This document shows positions 25,789 to 35,125 of a stretch of 47,882 nt of DNA, piece by piece; the first letter of the stretch is position 1, and every line of letters starts with the position of its first letter. The position numbers and the translations under genes are program-made. Source of the stretch: JAFGHJ01 sp964606065. Its GTDB lineage: Bacteria > Hydrothermota > UBA3072. The notes beneath the pieces are model-generated. The model was given only the letters and a program-made list of their open reading frames with translations, was not told where the DNA came from and did no database searches. The DNA lies in NCBI GenBank assembly GCA_964606065.1, contig CAZSEX010000013.1:1-47882 (forward strand). Direction: 5' to 3'.

Positions 25789-27070
25789 AGATTTTCCTCA
25801 GTGTTTCTGTGAATTCAGGGAAAGAAATATCTATACATTCTGATTTTTCGATTGTCGTTTTCCCCTCAGCGATAATTCCGGCAATAGCCAGTGCCATTCC
25901 TATTCTATGATCACCGAAACTTTCGCAAGTGTTTCCTTTCAATTTAGTCGGGCCTTCGATTATCAAGCCGTCCGTTTTTTCTTCTATTTTTGCCCCCATT
26001 TTTTTAAGACCCGTAGTTATAGCATAAATTCTATCGGTTTCTTTTACTCTTAGTTCCTTCGCATCTTTGATCCGGGTTATTCCTTCAGCCTGAGTTGCGG
26101 CGACAGCCAATACTGGTATTTCATCTATTATTTTGGGTATAATGTCACCAGAAACTTCAATTCCTTCTAACTTTTTTCCTTTTACGAGTAGATCGGCAAT
26201 AGGTTCATAATTGTTATCTTTTTTATTCTTTAAAGTAATATCCGCACCCATTTTTTGTAATACGTCGAGGATTCCCGTTCGAGTGGGATTTATTCCGACG
26301 TTTTTAATGAGTACTTTTGAGCTTTTAATTACGCTGGCGAGAACAAGGAAAAAAGCCGCGGAGGATATATCTCCCGGTATGATTATATCTTCTTCTTTAG
26401 CGATTAATTTACTTTTCTCTTTGAGAAATATCCGGTTTCCGGATGATTCTATTTTTGCTCTGAATAAGCTCAGCATTTTCTCGGTATGGTCCCTGCTTTT
26501 TGCGGGTTCGGTAATGGAAGAATTTCCTTCGGCATACAGAGAAGCAAGCAGTATGGAAGATTTTATCTGCGCGCTGGCTACCGGAGTTGTGTAATTTATC
26601 GCTTTTAGATTCCTGCCTTTTATAGCAAGTGGAGCGAATTGATTGTTGTCTCTGCCGGATATGTCGGCACCCATAAGAGAAAGCGGCTCTATAATCCTTT
26701 TCATGGGGCGTTTATTTAAGGAACTATCTCCTGTTAATATTGAGAAGAAATTTTGGCCTGCCAGCAACCCTGATAATAAACGCATGGAAGTGCCGGAGTT
26801 TTTGCAATCTAACACATCTAAAGGTTCTTTTAAACCACGCAGACCCTTTCCTTCGATTCTGATTGTGGCTTTATTCTTTAAGATATTTACTCCTAAATTT
26901 TTCATGATTTCAAGGGTTGTCATGCAGTCTTCGCATTTAGAGTAATCTTTCAGAATGGTTATTCCATCTGCAATCGAGCCGATTATCAGGGCTCTATGCG
27001 TGATTGATTTATCTCCGCCGACTTTTATCTTACCTTTAACTTTAGCGGATTTCGATAAAATCAGTTTCAC
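25757..27070 (-). CDS. aroA: 5-enolpyruvylshikimate-3-phosphate synthase
   Basis: A 437-residue enzyme of the shikimate pathway that joins shikimate 3-phosphate and phosphoenolpyruvate. It has the N-terminal GGDKSITHRALIIGS segment, KNSGTSMRLLSGLLAGQ, the RPMKR substrate loop, and LRVKETDRIYAI and FGDHRIGMALAIAG near the end. The Thr and Ser variants are typical of class II-like enzymes, some of which tolerate glyphosate; this cannot be decided from sequence alone. It overlaps pheA by 4 nt and trpE by 32 nt. Confidence 0.95.
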   Translation of the reverse strand: MKLILSKSAKVKGKIKVGGDKSITHRALIIGSIADGITILKDYSKCEDCMTTLEIMKNLGVNILKNKATIRIEGKGLRGLKEPLDVLDCKNSGTSMRLLSGLLAGQNFFSILTGDSSLNKRPMKRIIEPLSLMGADISGRDNNQFAPLAIKGRNLKAINYTTPVASAQIKSSILLASLYAEGNSSITEPAKSRDHTEKMLSLFRAKIESSGNRIFLKEKSKLIAKEEDIIIPGDISSAAFFLVLASVIKSSKVLIKNVGINPTRTGILDVLQKMGADITLKNKKDNNYEPIADLLVKGKKLEGIEVSGDIIPKIIDEIPVLAVAATQAEGITRIKDAKELRVKETDRIYAITTGLKKMGAKIEEKTDGLIIEGPTKLKGNTCESFGDHRIGMALAIAGIIAEGKTTIEKSECIDISFPEFTETLRKICGTDNVNEKN

Positions 27071-27894
27071 TTTTTACCCTTTATCATATAGCTTCCCAGG
27101 AGTTTGAAGTAGGTTACCACTTCTTTTAGGGTTTCGACCGCGTGACGGCAATTTTCATCTTCCATAGTTCCTTCAAAATCAATATAAAATAAATAGTCAA
27201 AAGGTCTTCCTATTACCGCTCTGGATTCCAATTTGGTGAGGTTTATGTTCCTTAAGGCAAAAATACTCAGACACCTGAAAAGTATACCTGGTTCATTTTT
27301 TACGCCGAAAACGAACATTGTTCTCGCGTTTTCACCCGTGTATATTTTTTTATCTTTTGATATAATCAGAAACCTGGTGAAATTGTCGGGATGCGATTCG
27401 ATATTTTCTTTCAGTTTTTTAAACCCGTACAATTTGGCTACCTGGGGCCCGGCGATGATTGCCACGTCCTTGATTTTTTGTTCTTTTACGATTTTCGCTG
27501 CTCCCGCTGTATCGTAGACAGATACTATTTTATATTCGGGATGTGAAGCGAGAAAATCACGGCACTGAGCGAGCGCTTCCGGGTGTGACCACACTTCTTT
27601 AATCGATTTTAAGTCGGATGAAGCGGGGGCTAAAAGGTTGTGTTCTATTCTTAAACTTACCGCTCCGATGACCCAGGTTTCGTAATCGAGAAGAAGGTCA
27701 TAATTCTGGTGAATACTACCCGTAAGTGAATTTTCGACCGGAACCACACCGTATGTTTCCTTGTTATTTTTTACCATTTCAAAGATATCTTTAAAGGTTC
27801 TTACCCCTATTCTCTTTATGTTTTTTGGAAAAAATTTATTTGAGGCTACATGGCTGTTGCAGCCGGGTTCTCCCTGATATATTATCTGTCTCAT
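27067..27894 (-). CDS. pheA: Prephenate dehydratase with ACT regulatory domain
   Basis: A 275-residue enzyme converting prephenate to phenylpyruvate. The catalytic domain (about residues 1-180) ends with the conserved DNFTRFLII motif. The ACT domain (about 190-272) contains NEPGILFRCLSIFALRNINL and the ESRAVIGRPFDYLFYIDFEG segment that binds phenylalanine in relatives. It has no chorismate mutase domain; that activity is supplied by the TyrA fusion in the same operon. It overlaps both neighbours by 4 nt. Confidence 0.95.
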   Translation of the reverse strand: MRQIIYQGEPGCNSHVASNKFFPKNIKRIGVRTFKDIFEMVKNNKETYGVVPVENSLTGSIHQNYDLLLDYETWVIGAVSLRIEHNLLAPASSDLKSIKEVWSHPEALAQCRDFLASHPEYKIVSVYDTAGAAKIVKEQKIKDVAIIAGPQVAKLYGFKKLKENIESHPDNFTRFLIISKDKKIYTGENARTMFVFGVKNEPGILFRCLSIFALRNINLTKLESRAVIGRPFDYLFYIDFEGTMEDENCRHAVETLKEVVTYFKLLGSYMIKGKK

Positions 27895-28907
27895 ATTTTT
27901 CTTCCCATTGCTTCCGCAATTTTTTTGAGATCTTCCATCAATCCGTTAAAAATCTCGGGTTTAATGGATTGCTTTCCGTCGGAGAGAGCTTTAGAAGGTT
28001 GAGTGTGAACTTCTATTAATATTCCGTCGGCTCCTGCAGCTATAGCCGCTCTTGCCAGTGCCGGGACGTATTTACTGTTGCCTGCCGGATGACTGGGGTC
28101 AACGATTATAGGAAGATGGCTGAGTTCTTTTATAACCGGAACCGTACTTATATCCAGGGTATATCTTGTATAAGTTTCGAAGGTTCTAATGCCCCTTTCG
28201 CATAGAATTACATGGTGATTACCTTCGGATTGTATATATTCAGCTGCCATGAGCCATTCTTCTATGGTAGCCGATATACCTCTCTTCAAAAGGACCGGTT
28301 TATTGAATCTTCCCACCGTTTTTAGCAGTTGATAATTTTGCATGTTTCTTGCGCCTATTTGGAGAATATCGGCGTATTTTGCCACGAGTGGTACATCGAT
28401 TTCGGATACCACTTCTGTTATTATGGAGAGACCGGTTTGTTTTCTCGCTTCCGCTAATATCTTTAACCCTTTTTCGCCCAGACCCTGGAAGCTATACGGA
28501 GAACTTCTGGGTTTAAAGGCGCCTCCGCGGAGTATGGAGGCTCCCGCTTTTTTGACTTCCTTAGCAATTTTTAATATTACGTCTTCGGACTCGACTGCAC
28601 ATGGTCCAGCCATTATTACGATTTCTTTACCCCCGATTGTTTTTCCGTTAATCGAAACGATAGTATCTTCAGGATGAAATTCTCTGCTGCCTAATTTAAA
28701 CGGGCTTAATATAGGCGTTAGACGTTCAACGCCGGGGAGTTGTTCTACCGATTGAGCTATTCTTTCCCTATCAGTTGCCCCAATTACATGAATAACCGCC
28801 TTTTTTACGCCCCTGAAAGTTTTTGCTTCATAGCCGAGTTCTTTTATTTTTTCCTTAACTCTGGCAATTTCTTTTTTTGTTGCGCTTGAAGACATTGTTA
28901 TAATCAT
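27891..28907 (-). CDS. aroF: DAHP synthase, type I-beta with N-terminal regulatory domain
   Basis: A 338-residue first enzyme of the shikimate pathway. An N-terminal ferredoxin-like regulatory domain (about residues 1-65) precedes the barrel, as in the Thermotoga enzyme of the same length. The barrel contains IVIMAGPCAVESED, LRGGAFKPRSSPYSFQGLG, LQIGARNMQNYQLLK and IIVDPSHPAGN. In relatives this N-domain mediates feedback inhibition by tyrosine or phenylalanine. The gene starts after a 178-nt repeat-filled gap with a strong GAGGAGG site. Confidence 0.95.
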   Translation of the reverse strand: MIITMSSSATKKEIARVKEKIKELGYEAKTFRGVKKAVIHVIGATDRERIAQSVEQLPGVERLTPILSPFKLGSREFHPEDTIVSINGKTIGGKEIVIMAGPCAVESEDVILKIAKEVKKAGASILRGGAFKPRSSPYSFQGLGEKGLKILAEARKQTGLSIITEVVSEIDVPLVAKYADILQIGARNMQNYQLLKTVGRFNKPVLLKRGISATIEEWLMAAEYIQSEGNHHVILCERGIRTFETYTRYTLDISTVPVIKELSHLPIIVDPSHPAGNSKYVPALARAAIAAGADGILIEVHTQPSKALSDGKQSIKPEIFNGLMEDLKKIAEAMGRKI

Positions 28908-28917
28908 TTTTCCTCCT

Positions 28918-29085
28918 CTATTTCATAAAATGCAGAGCCCACAGAACCCAACCCAAAATTCTTATCCACAGAGTACGCAGTTTTTTTTCTTTTTCTCTGT
29001 GTTCTCTGTGTTTTTTGTTTTTTTAACACAATTAAATTCTCTGTGCTCTCTGTGGTATTTTTTTTATATTGTTTATCTTTCATTT
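28918..29085. repeat. Palindromic repeat inside the operon, between trpA and the DAHP synthase gene
   Basis: CAGAGCCCACAGAACCC and CCACAGAGTACGCAG face CTCTGTGTTCTCTGTG and CTCTGTGCTCTCTGTGG. It is an inverted set of CACAGAG units. It is one of only two real gaps in the 22-gene operon. No promoter was found in it. Confidence 0.65.
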
Positions 29086-29865
29086 TTAACGTTTTGTAGC
29101 TTCTTTAAATTCTGTCACAAGTTCTTTTAGATTTTCTTTGTTTTTTATCGCTTCTATTATACGGCTTCCCATAATAATCCCGTCGGCTTTATTCCGAAGA
29201 AATTCTATCTGTTTAGATGTGGATATTCCAAAGCCGATAGCTATCGGTATCTCTGTACTTTTTCTTATATCTTTCAGAAATTTGTTAAGATACGAAGGCA
29301 TCTTATTCCTTATTCCCGTTGTTCCGGTAACCGAAACACAATAAACAAATCCGCGTGATTCCCGAACAATTCTTTTTCTCCTTTTTGCGGGTGAAGTGGG
29401 CGTAACCAGGAAAATCAGTTCTATTTCGTATTGTTGGGATAGCTCGACCCATTCCGATGCTTCTTCCACGGGTAAATCAGGGATAATGAGCCCGCTTACT
29501 CCGTTTTCCTTCATATCATGCAAAACTTTTTCTTTTCCATAGGTGAGAAGCGGATTCAGGTAACTCATAAAAACGAGAGGGGTTTCGATCTTGAGTTTTT
29601 TTAGATTTTTGATAATTCTTTTTAATGTGGTACCTTTCACGAGTGAAATATGCGAAGATTCCTGTATCGTCGGTCCGTCTGCGATAGGGTCCGAAAAAGG
29701 AATACCTATTTCAATAATATCGGCTCCACTTTCAGAGAGGGTTTTAATAATTTTCATGGATTCTGCAAGATTCGGATAGCCTCCGGTTACATAAAGAATA
29801 AGAGCGGCTTCATTTTTGGTTTTTAATTCTTTGAATTTTCCAGATACGCTTAAGACGTTTTGCAT
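29086..29865 (-). CDS. trpA: Tryptophan synthase alpha subunit
   Basis: A 259-residue barrel enzyme that releases indole from indole-glycerol phosphate. The catalytic Glu lies in ADIIEIGIPFSDPIADGPTI, and the second catalytic acidic position lies in SGLIIPDLPVEE. The phosphate site IAIGFGIS and IIMGSRIIEAI are present. It overlaps the end of trpB by 16 nt; a GGAGGGGG site for it lies inside trpB. The two subunits form the usual alpha-beta complex. Confidence 0.96.
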   Translation of the reverse strand: MQNVLSVSGKFKELKTKNEAALILYVTGGYPNLAESMKIIKTLSESGADIIEIGIPFSDPIADGPTIQESSHISLVKGTTLKRIIKNLKKLKIETPLVFMSYLNPLLTYGKEKVLHDMKENGVSGLIIPDLPVEEASEWVELSQQYEIELIFLVTPTSPAKRRKRIVRESRGFVYCVSVTGTTGIRNKMPSYLNKFLKDIRKSTEIPIAIGFGISTSKQIEFLRNKADGIIMGSRIIEAIKNKENLKELVTEFKEATKR

Positions 29866-31046
29866 AAGACCCCCTCCACGATTTCCAGGTCTTTATCTCC
29901 TCTTCCGGAAAGATTGACGATAATTATGGATTCCGGCGGCATATCTTTTGCGATTTTCACGGCATGGGCGACGGCATGTGCGCTTTCCAGCGCGGGGATT
30001 ATGCCTTCTATTTGTGAAAGCATATTAAAGGCGTCTAAAGCTTCTTTATCCGAAGTTGCCGTAAATTCAATTAATCCCTTATCTTTTAGATAGGAATGTT
30101 CCGGTCCGACGCCTGGATAATCCAGACCGGGAGCGATGGAGTGTGTTTCCGTGATTTGTCCGTTCTTGTCCTGGAGGAGATAACTCATCGCTCCATGAAG
30201 GGCGCCTATTCCTCCTTTGCATAAGGTAGCTGCGTGTTTTTTCGTATCCAGTCCCAGACCACCGGCTTCCACACCGATTTTTTTAACATCATTTTCTTCT
30301 ATAAAAGGATAAAAAATACCGATGGCGTTACTTCCACCTCCCACACAGGCTACAATCACGTCGGGTAACCTGAATTCTTTTTCCAGAATTTGCTTTTTTG
30401 TTTCTTCTCCTATTACAGATTGAAAATCTCTTACCATCATAGGATAGGGATGAGGTCCCACAACAGAACCTATGCAGTAATAAGTTTTTTCCACGTTCGT
30501 AACCCAATCTCTGATAGCTGCGTTGATAGCATCCTTGAGAGTCTTTGAGCCTGTGTCAACTGGTATCACTTCAGTACCCATTAGTTCCATTCTAAAAACG
30601 TTCATTTTTTGTCTTTCTACATCGGTAGTTCCCATATAAACATGACATTCGAGGCCTAAAAGGGCGCAGGCTGTGGCGGTTGCTACTCCATGCTGTCCCG
30701 CCCCCGTTTCGGCTATTATTCTTTTTTTGTCCATTTTTTTTGCCAGAAGAACCTGACCCAGAGTATTGTTTATTTTATGAGCTCCCGTGTGCATCATATC
30801 TTCTCTTTTTAAATAAATTTTGGCTCCTCCGATTTCTTTCGTGAGTCTCTCCGCGAAGTAGAGGTTGGAAGGTCTTCCGGCGTATTCCTTGAGCAAGAAA
30901 GCCAATTCTTTTTTGAAGTTCTTGTCTTTTCTGAAAGACAGATAAGATTTTTCAAGTTCACTTATTGCGTCCATGAGTACTTCCGGAATGAATCTGCCTC
31001 CGAATTTCCCGAAGTAGCCTCTTTCATCTGGTAAATTGTAATCCAT
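29850..31046 (-). CDS. trpB: Tryptophan synthase beta subunit
   Basis: A PLP enzyme of 398 residues (TrpB1 type) that joins indole and serine. The PLP lysine is in GAHKINNTLGQ, the phosphate-binding loop is CVGGGSNAIG, and AETGAGQHGVATA is present. The ATG at 31046 is chosen because GGAGAAG lies 7 nt upstream; an in-frame ATG at 31061 adds five residues. It follows a 180-nt repeat-filled gap after aroQ, with no convincing promoter there. Confidence 0.96.
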   Translation of the reverse strand: MDYNLPDERGYFGKFGGRFIPEVLMDAISELEKSYLSFRKDKNFKKELAFLLKEYAGRPSNLYFAERLTKEIGGAKIYLKREDMMHTGAHKINNTLGQVLLAKKMDKKRIIAETGAGQHGVATATACALLGLECHVYMGTTDVERQKMNVFRMELMGTEVIPVDTGSKTLKDAINAAIRDWVTNVEKTYYCIGSVVGPHPYPMMVRDFQSVIGEETKKQILEKEFRLPDVIVACVGGGSNAIGIFYPFIEENDVKKIGVEAGGLGLDTKKHAATLCKGGIGALHGAMSYLLQDKNGQITETHSIAPGLDYPGVGPEHSYLKDKGLIEFTATSDKEALDAFNMLSQIEGIIPALESAHAVAHAVKIAKDMPPESIIIVNLSGRGDKDLEIVEGVLCKTS

Positions 31047-31071
31047 TTTATGCTTCTCCATTTTTTGATTT

Positions 31072-31215
31072 CATATTTTCATTAAATTAGCCAATGATTT
31101 ACACCGATAAACACTGATACCAGCCACTCCCAATTCTATTTTTTGTTTAAAACAGCAAAATACTTTTTTCAATCCGTGTGTTTCCGTGTTCATCCGTGGC
31201 TATCACCTTTTTTTC
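31072..31215. repeat. Palindromic repeat inside the operon, between aroQ and trpB
   Basis: GATTTACACCGATAAACACT on one side faces CCGTGTGTTTCCGTGTTCAT and CCGTGGC on the other. This is the well-known ACGGATGAACACGGA type of intergenic repeat in inverted arrangement. It makes up one of the operon's two gaps. Confidence 0.65.
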
Positions 31216-31226
31216 TTTTTTAAAAA

Positions 31227-31652
31227 TCATTTTTTTATAAGATACTCTAACGCCAATATATAGCCGTACCATCCGAGACCGCTGATCTGTCCGATACAGA
31301 CGGGAGCGCTCATGCTTATATGCCTGAATTCTTCGCGAGAGTAAATATTGCTTAGATGTACCTCGACAGTTGGAATCTCTACGGCTTCGATCGCGTCTCT
31401 AATGGCAATAGAGGTATGTGTATATCCCCCCGGATTTATTACAATTGACGAATAATCTGCCGCTTTCTGAATCGCGTCCACTATTTCTCCTTCTTCGTTG
31501 GATTGGATTATTTTTACTTCAAGGTCATTTTTTTTAGCGAATTTTTTTATTTCTTCGTTGATTTTTTCGAGATTCATATTCCCGTAAACTTCAGGTTTCC
31601 TTTTTCCTAAAAGATTGAGATTCGGTCCGTGGATTACAAGAATTTTTCGCAT
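31227..31652 (-). CDS. aroQ: 3-dehydroquinate dehydratase, type II
   Basis: A 141-residue dodecamer-forming enzyme converting 3-dehydroquinate to 3-dehydroshikimate. It shows IHGPNLNLLGKRKPEVYG with the catalytic Tyr, SNEEGEIVDAI, NPGGYTHTSIAIRDAI and EVHLSNIYSREEFRH. It overlaps the end of the aroKB fusion gene by 19 nt. Confidence 0.96.
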   Translation of the reverse strand: MRKILVIHGPNLNLLGKRKPEVYGNMNLEKINEEIKKFAKKNDLEVKIIQSNEEGEIVDAIQKAADYSSIVINPGGYTHTSIAIRDAIEAVEIPTVEVHLSNIYSREEFRHISMSAPVCIGQISGLGWYGYILALEYLIKK

Positions 31653-33220
31653 TCTACCTCCCTGAAAACTATTTTGCCTATTCCTGTGGGAACGGGCAAT
31701 CTGATTTTTCCTTTTCTGACTTTTTTATCCTGAGATACATAATTTTTCATATCCTCCCTTTTTATATTATCAGGTATAGAGGAAGGTAATTCGTATCTTT
31801 CTATTAATTTTTCTATCCGTTCAAAATCTTTGTTTGACAGCAGACCTTCCTTAAGAGCTAATTTAGCTTCTTCTACCATGCCGGTTGCCACAGCTTCCCC
31901 GTGCGAATATTTTGAATACCCCGTTATTGTTTCGATTATGTGCCCGATCGTATGACCATAATTCAATACTTCCCGTATTCCTTTTTCTTCTTTTTCGTCT
32001 TCTTCTACTATTTTTTTCTTGATTTTTACACAACGTGAAACTATATCTTTTAATAACATGATATCACGGTTTGTTATTTCTTTTTGTTTTGTTTCAAGAA
32101 TACCGAATAATTCAGAATCGTGCGTTATTCCGTACTTAATAACTTCCGCCATCCCGTTTCTGAATTCTTTGTCCGGAAGAGTTAAGAGTTTTTTGATATC
32201 GATTAAGACCATATCGGGTTGATAAAATGTTCCTATCATGTTTTTTCCCAGGGGATGATCGAATCCGGTTTTTCCTCCGATTGAGGAATCCACCTGAGCT
32301 ATCAATGTGGTTGGAATTTGTATAAGGGATATACCTCGTTTTAACGTGGAAGCGACAAAACCGCCCATATCTCCGATTACGCCGCCTCCCAGAGCGATAA
32401 TACCGGATGTTCTATCCATTTTTTCTTTTAACAGCGTATCGAATATTTTCTTAATTGTATCAAAATTTTTGTATTTTTCTCCGTCGGGAATTATACAACT
32501 GAGAGGTTTAATCCCTTTATCCATGAGCATTTTTTCGGTTTCTTTCAGGAAGAGAGTTCCGACTACCGGGTTAGATATTATTGCCACTTTATCTGACTTC
32601 AGTTCCATATTTAAATCCTTGCTATCCCTTAAAATGTCGTATCCGATGTAAATAGGGTATTCTTTTGTTTCGGTTCTCAATTTATACACTTCAATGCTTT
32701 TTTCTTCGGTTTTTGTTTCGATTTTTGAAATTTTAAGTATTCTGTCTGCAACCTGCTCCGGTGTAATTTTAGAGGTGTCTACTTTTTCGTAGGCGAATTC
32801 GTATATACCTTTTTTCATTCTTTCGTTGTAAATTTTAATAATATTATTCTTATCTTTTATTAAAGGTCTTGTTTTATCTTTACTTAATCTTTGTTTTAAA
32901 GCATCGAGACTGGTATACAGATAGAAAACTTTTCCCATTTCAGATAAAGTTTCTCTGTTTTTTTTATCTTTGACTACTCCCCCGCCCGTTGCCACGACTA
33001 CATTCTTAACGTTTTCGATTTCTTCTAAAATTTCCTTTTCTATTTTTCTGAAATATTCTTCACCTGATTCTTCGAATATATTGTTTATAGTTCTCTTTTC
33101 CCTGAGTACTATATAATCATCCATGGAAAAAAAGGTTAGATCTGTATTTTTCGATATTTCTTTTGCCACAGAGTCTTTTCCCGAGCCCATGAAACCGATT
33201 AAGATTATGTTTTCAGACAT
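31634..33220 (-). CDS. aroKB: Fused shikimate kinase and 3-dehydroquinate synthase
   Basis: A 528-residue bifunctional protein. Residues about 1-165 are shikimate kinase: a P-loop FMGSGKDS, MDDY, GEEYFRKIE, VVATGGGVV and TRPLI. The P-loop has Asp after the Lys, where Ser or Thr is usual. Residues about 175-528 are dehydroquinate synthase: GDGEKYKN-like PDGEKYKNFDT, GGGVIGDMGGFVAST, PTTLIAQVDSSIGGKTG, the metal-ligand segment GMAEVIKYG, HTIGHIIE and YSHGEAVATGM. The same fusion is known in Thermotogota. ATG 33220 is chosen, with AGG in the overlapping aroC end; a TTG at 33226 is possible. Confidence 0.94.
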   Translation of the reverse strand: MSENIILIGFMGSGKDSVAKEISKNTDLTFFSMDDYIVLREKRTINNIFEESGEEYFRKIEKEILEEIENVKNVVVATGGGVVKDKKNRETLSEMGKVFYLYTSLDALKQRLSKDKTRPLIKDKNNIIKIYNERMKKGIYEFAYEKVDTSKITPEQVADRILKISKIETKTEEKSIEVYKLRTETKEYPIYIGYDILRDSKDLNMELKSDKVAIISNPVVGTLFLKETEKMLMDKGIKPLSCIIPDGEKYKNFDTIKKIFDTLLKEKMDRTSGIIALGGGVIGDMGGFVASTLKRGISLIQIPTTLIAQVDSSIGGKTGFDHPLGKNMIGTFYQPDMVLIDIKKLLTLPDKEFRNGMAEVIKYGITHDSELFGILETKQKEITNRDIMLLKDIVSRCVKIKKKIVEEDEKEEKGIREVLNYGHTIGHIIETITGYSKYSHGEAVATGMVEEAKLALKEGLLSNKDFERIEKLIERYELPSSIPDNIKREDMKNYVSQDKKVRKGKIRLPVPTGIGKIVFREVECEKFL

Positions 33221-34355
33221 TCGCAATCCTCTCGAGATAAGACCTGTAATTTAATTCAATATCTTCCAGACAATCACAGCCGAATTTTTCAAGAAAGGCG
33301 TTGCTTAGAACATAAGCGAGCATACTTTCGCCGATTACTCCCGCGGCAGGCACAACGCAAACGTCAGACCTTTCTTTTTGCGCCAGAGTTTGTTTTTTCG
33401 TATTTATATCAACTGACTTTAAGGGTTTTGATAGGGTTGAAATAGGTTTTAAGTAGATACGCACCCTTATATCTTCTCCATTGCTCATACCGCCTTCTAT
33501 GCCTCCCGCTTTATTAGTGAGACGATAAAATCCTTTTTCTTCAGAGTAGAATATTTCGTCGTGTACATCTGAGCCGAATTTCTTAGTGTTTTCGATACCT
33601 TCTCCTATTTCAACTCCTTTGACCGAGGGTATAGACATCATCGCATTCGCCATAGAAGCGCTCAGACGACGGTCGAAGTGCGCATGACTTCCTATCCCCG
33701 TACATACTCCCTTCGCGATTATTTCACTTATGCCTCCCAGAGAATCTCCTTTCTTCTTTGTCTCATCTATAATTTTTATCATTTTTTTCTCTGCATCGGG
33801 GTCTCCGCATCTTAATGGACTGTTCTCTATTTCATTTTGGCTTCGCACGATTTTCGTTGTTTTTATTTCTCCGATGGAAACAGTATGAGAATAAATGTTG
33901 ATTCCGAATTCTGCGAGAAAAAGTTTAAAAATAGCTCCTGCGGCTACCCGCGCGGCTGTTTCTCTTGCCGAAGCTCTTTCTAAAATATCTCTTATATCTT
34001 CGCGGTCGTATTTTAAAACACCCGACAGGTCGGCATGACCCGGTCTGGGAGACGAAACTTTTTTATCTGTGGAGCCTTTAGAGATTCGCATAATATCTTT
34101 CCAGTTTTCAAAGTCTTTATTTTTTATCTGAATCGAAATCGGTGATCCTATTGTTTCTCCGAATCTTATTCCCGATAGAATTTCCGCTTTATCTGTTTCG
34201 ATTTTCATTCTTCCGCCCCTACCATATCCCTTCTGTCTGCGAGCCAGTTCGTTATCAATAAATTTATCCTTTATTTTTAGTCCCGCGGGCATTCCTTCGA
34301 TTATTACCGATAGGGCTTTACCGTGAGATTCTCCGGAAGTTAATAGCCTGATCAT
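33213..34355 (-). CDS. aroC: Chorismate synthase
   Basis: A 380-residue FMN-dependent enzyme making chorismate from EPSP. It has the N-terminal TSGESHGKALSVIIEGMPAG, RRQKGYGRGGRMKIE, RPGHADLSGVLKY, SARETAARVAAGAI, and GGIEGGMSNGEDI. It overlaps aroE by 4 nt and aroKB by 8 nt. Chorismate from this step feeds both TrpE and the chorismate mutase domain of TyrA in the same operon. Confidence 0.96.
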   Translation of the reverse strand: MIRLLTSGESHGKALSVIIEGMPAGLKIKDKFIDNELARRQKGYGRGGRMKIETDKAEILSGIRFGETIGSPISIQIKNKDFENWKDIMRISKGSTDKKVSSPRPGHADLSGVLKYDREDIRDILERASARETAARVAAGAIFKLFLAEFGINIYSHTVSIGEIKTTKIVRSQNEIENSPLRCGDPDAEKKMIKIIDETKKKGDSLGGISEIIAKGVCTGIGSHAHFDRRLSASMANAMMSIPSVKGVEIGEGIENTKKFGSDVHDEIFYSEEKGFYRLTNKAGGIEGGMSNGEDIRVRIYLKPISTLSKPLKSVDINTKKQTLAQKERSDVCVVPAAGVIGESMLAYVLSNAFLEKFGCDCLEDIELNYRSYLERIANV

Positions 34356-35125
34356 ATTTTTAACCCTATAGCTTTTTTCATTACTTCGACAGGAGCGTCC
34401 TGTCCGGTCCAGATGGAGAAAGCACGAGCGCCCTGTAAAACAAGCATCAAACTTCCATTTACCACTTTAACCCCCTTTTGTTCCTTTTTATTGAATTTGT
34501 AATTTATATCGTAGTAAACCGAATCTTTCTTAAGAAGAGGTAGCAGTTTATCCTGGAGATCTACCGGTGTCGCGTTTAAAATTATGTCCGATTCTACGGC
34601 TAACTTTTCAGTATTTTGTGCAGAGATTTTGTCGGCTTGATAAATTTTAGCCAGTTTTTTTGCTTTTTCTTCGATTATATCGGTTATAACAAAGTTAGCC
34701 GGGTTTTTCTTATTAATTATGTATGAACAGGCATAAGCAACCCCGCCCGCCCCGATAAGCATGATTTTTTTATTCTTGAGATTGATTTTGTACCTGTTTA
34801 AAGATTCTTCAAATCCGTATGTGTCTGTATTACAGCCTTTTAATTTATTTTCTTCTATTAAGACAGTGTTGACCGCATCAACGGAAAGCGCGTCGTCGGA
34901 AATTTCATCGAGATATTTCATAACCTGCTTTTTGTAAGGAATAGTGACGTTGAAACCTCTGAAACCGAGAGCGGCTAAACCTTGAACAGCTTCTTTTAAT
35001 TTTTCTTCTTTTACGGGAAGTTGTACGTATATTCCGTCTATACCCAATGCCTTGAACGCGGAGTTATGCATCGGGGGAGAGAGGGTTATTTTCAGGGGAT
35101 ATCCTATTATGCCTGTAACTAACAA
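34352..35125 (-). CDS. aroE: Shikimate dehydrogenase
   Basis: A 257-residue NADP-dependent enzyme. It has the substrate segment LSPPMHNSAFKALGIDGIYV, the catalytic Lys in FNVTIPYKKQVMKYL, the nucleotide-binding IMLIGAGGVAYACSYI and the late LVLQGARAFSIWTGQDAPVE. It overlaps trpF by 7 nt and aroC by 4 nt. Confidence 0.95.
   Translation of the reverse strand: MLVTGIIGYPLKITLSPPMHNSAFKALGIDGIYVQLPVKEEKLKEAVQGLAALGFRGFNVTIPYKKQVMKYLDEISDDALSVDAVNTVLIEENKLKGCNTDTYGFEESLNRYKINLKNKKIMLIGAGGVAYACSYIINKKNPANFVITDIIEEKAKKLAKIYQADKISAQNTEKLAVESDIILNATPVDLQDKLLPLLKKDSVYYDINYKFNKKEQKGVKVVNGSLMLVLQGARAFSIWTGQDAPVEVMKKAIGLKI

Noticed and set aside
31062..31226. An internal promoter before trpB
   Set aside because: TTGAAA and TTGGGA are present, but no acceptable -10 box lies 16-18 nt downstream.
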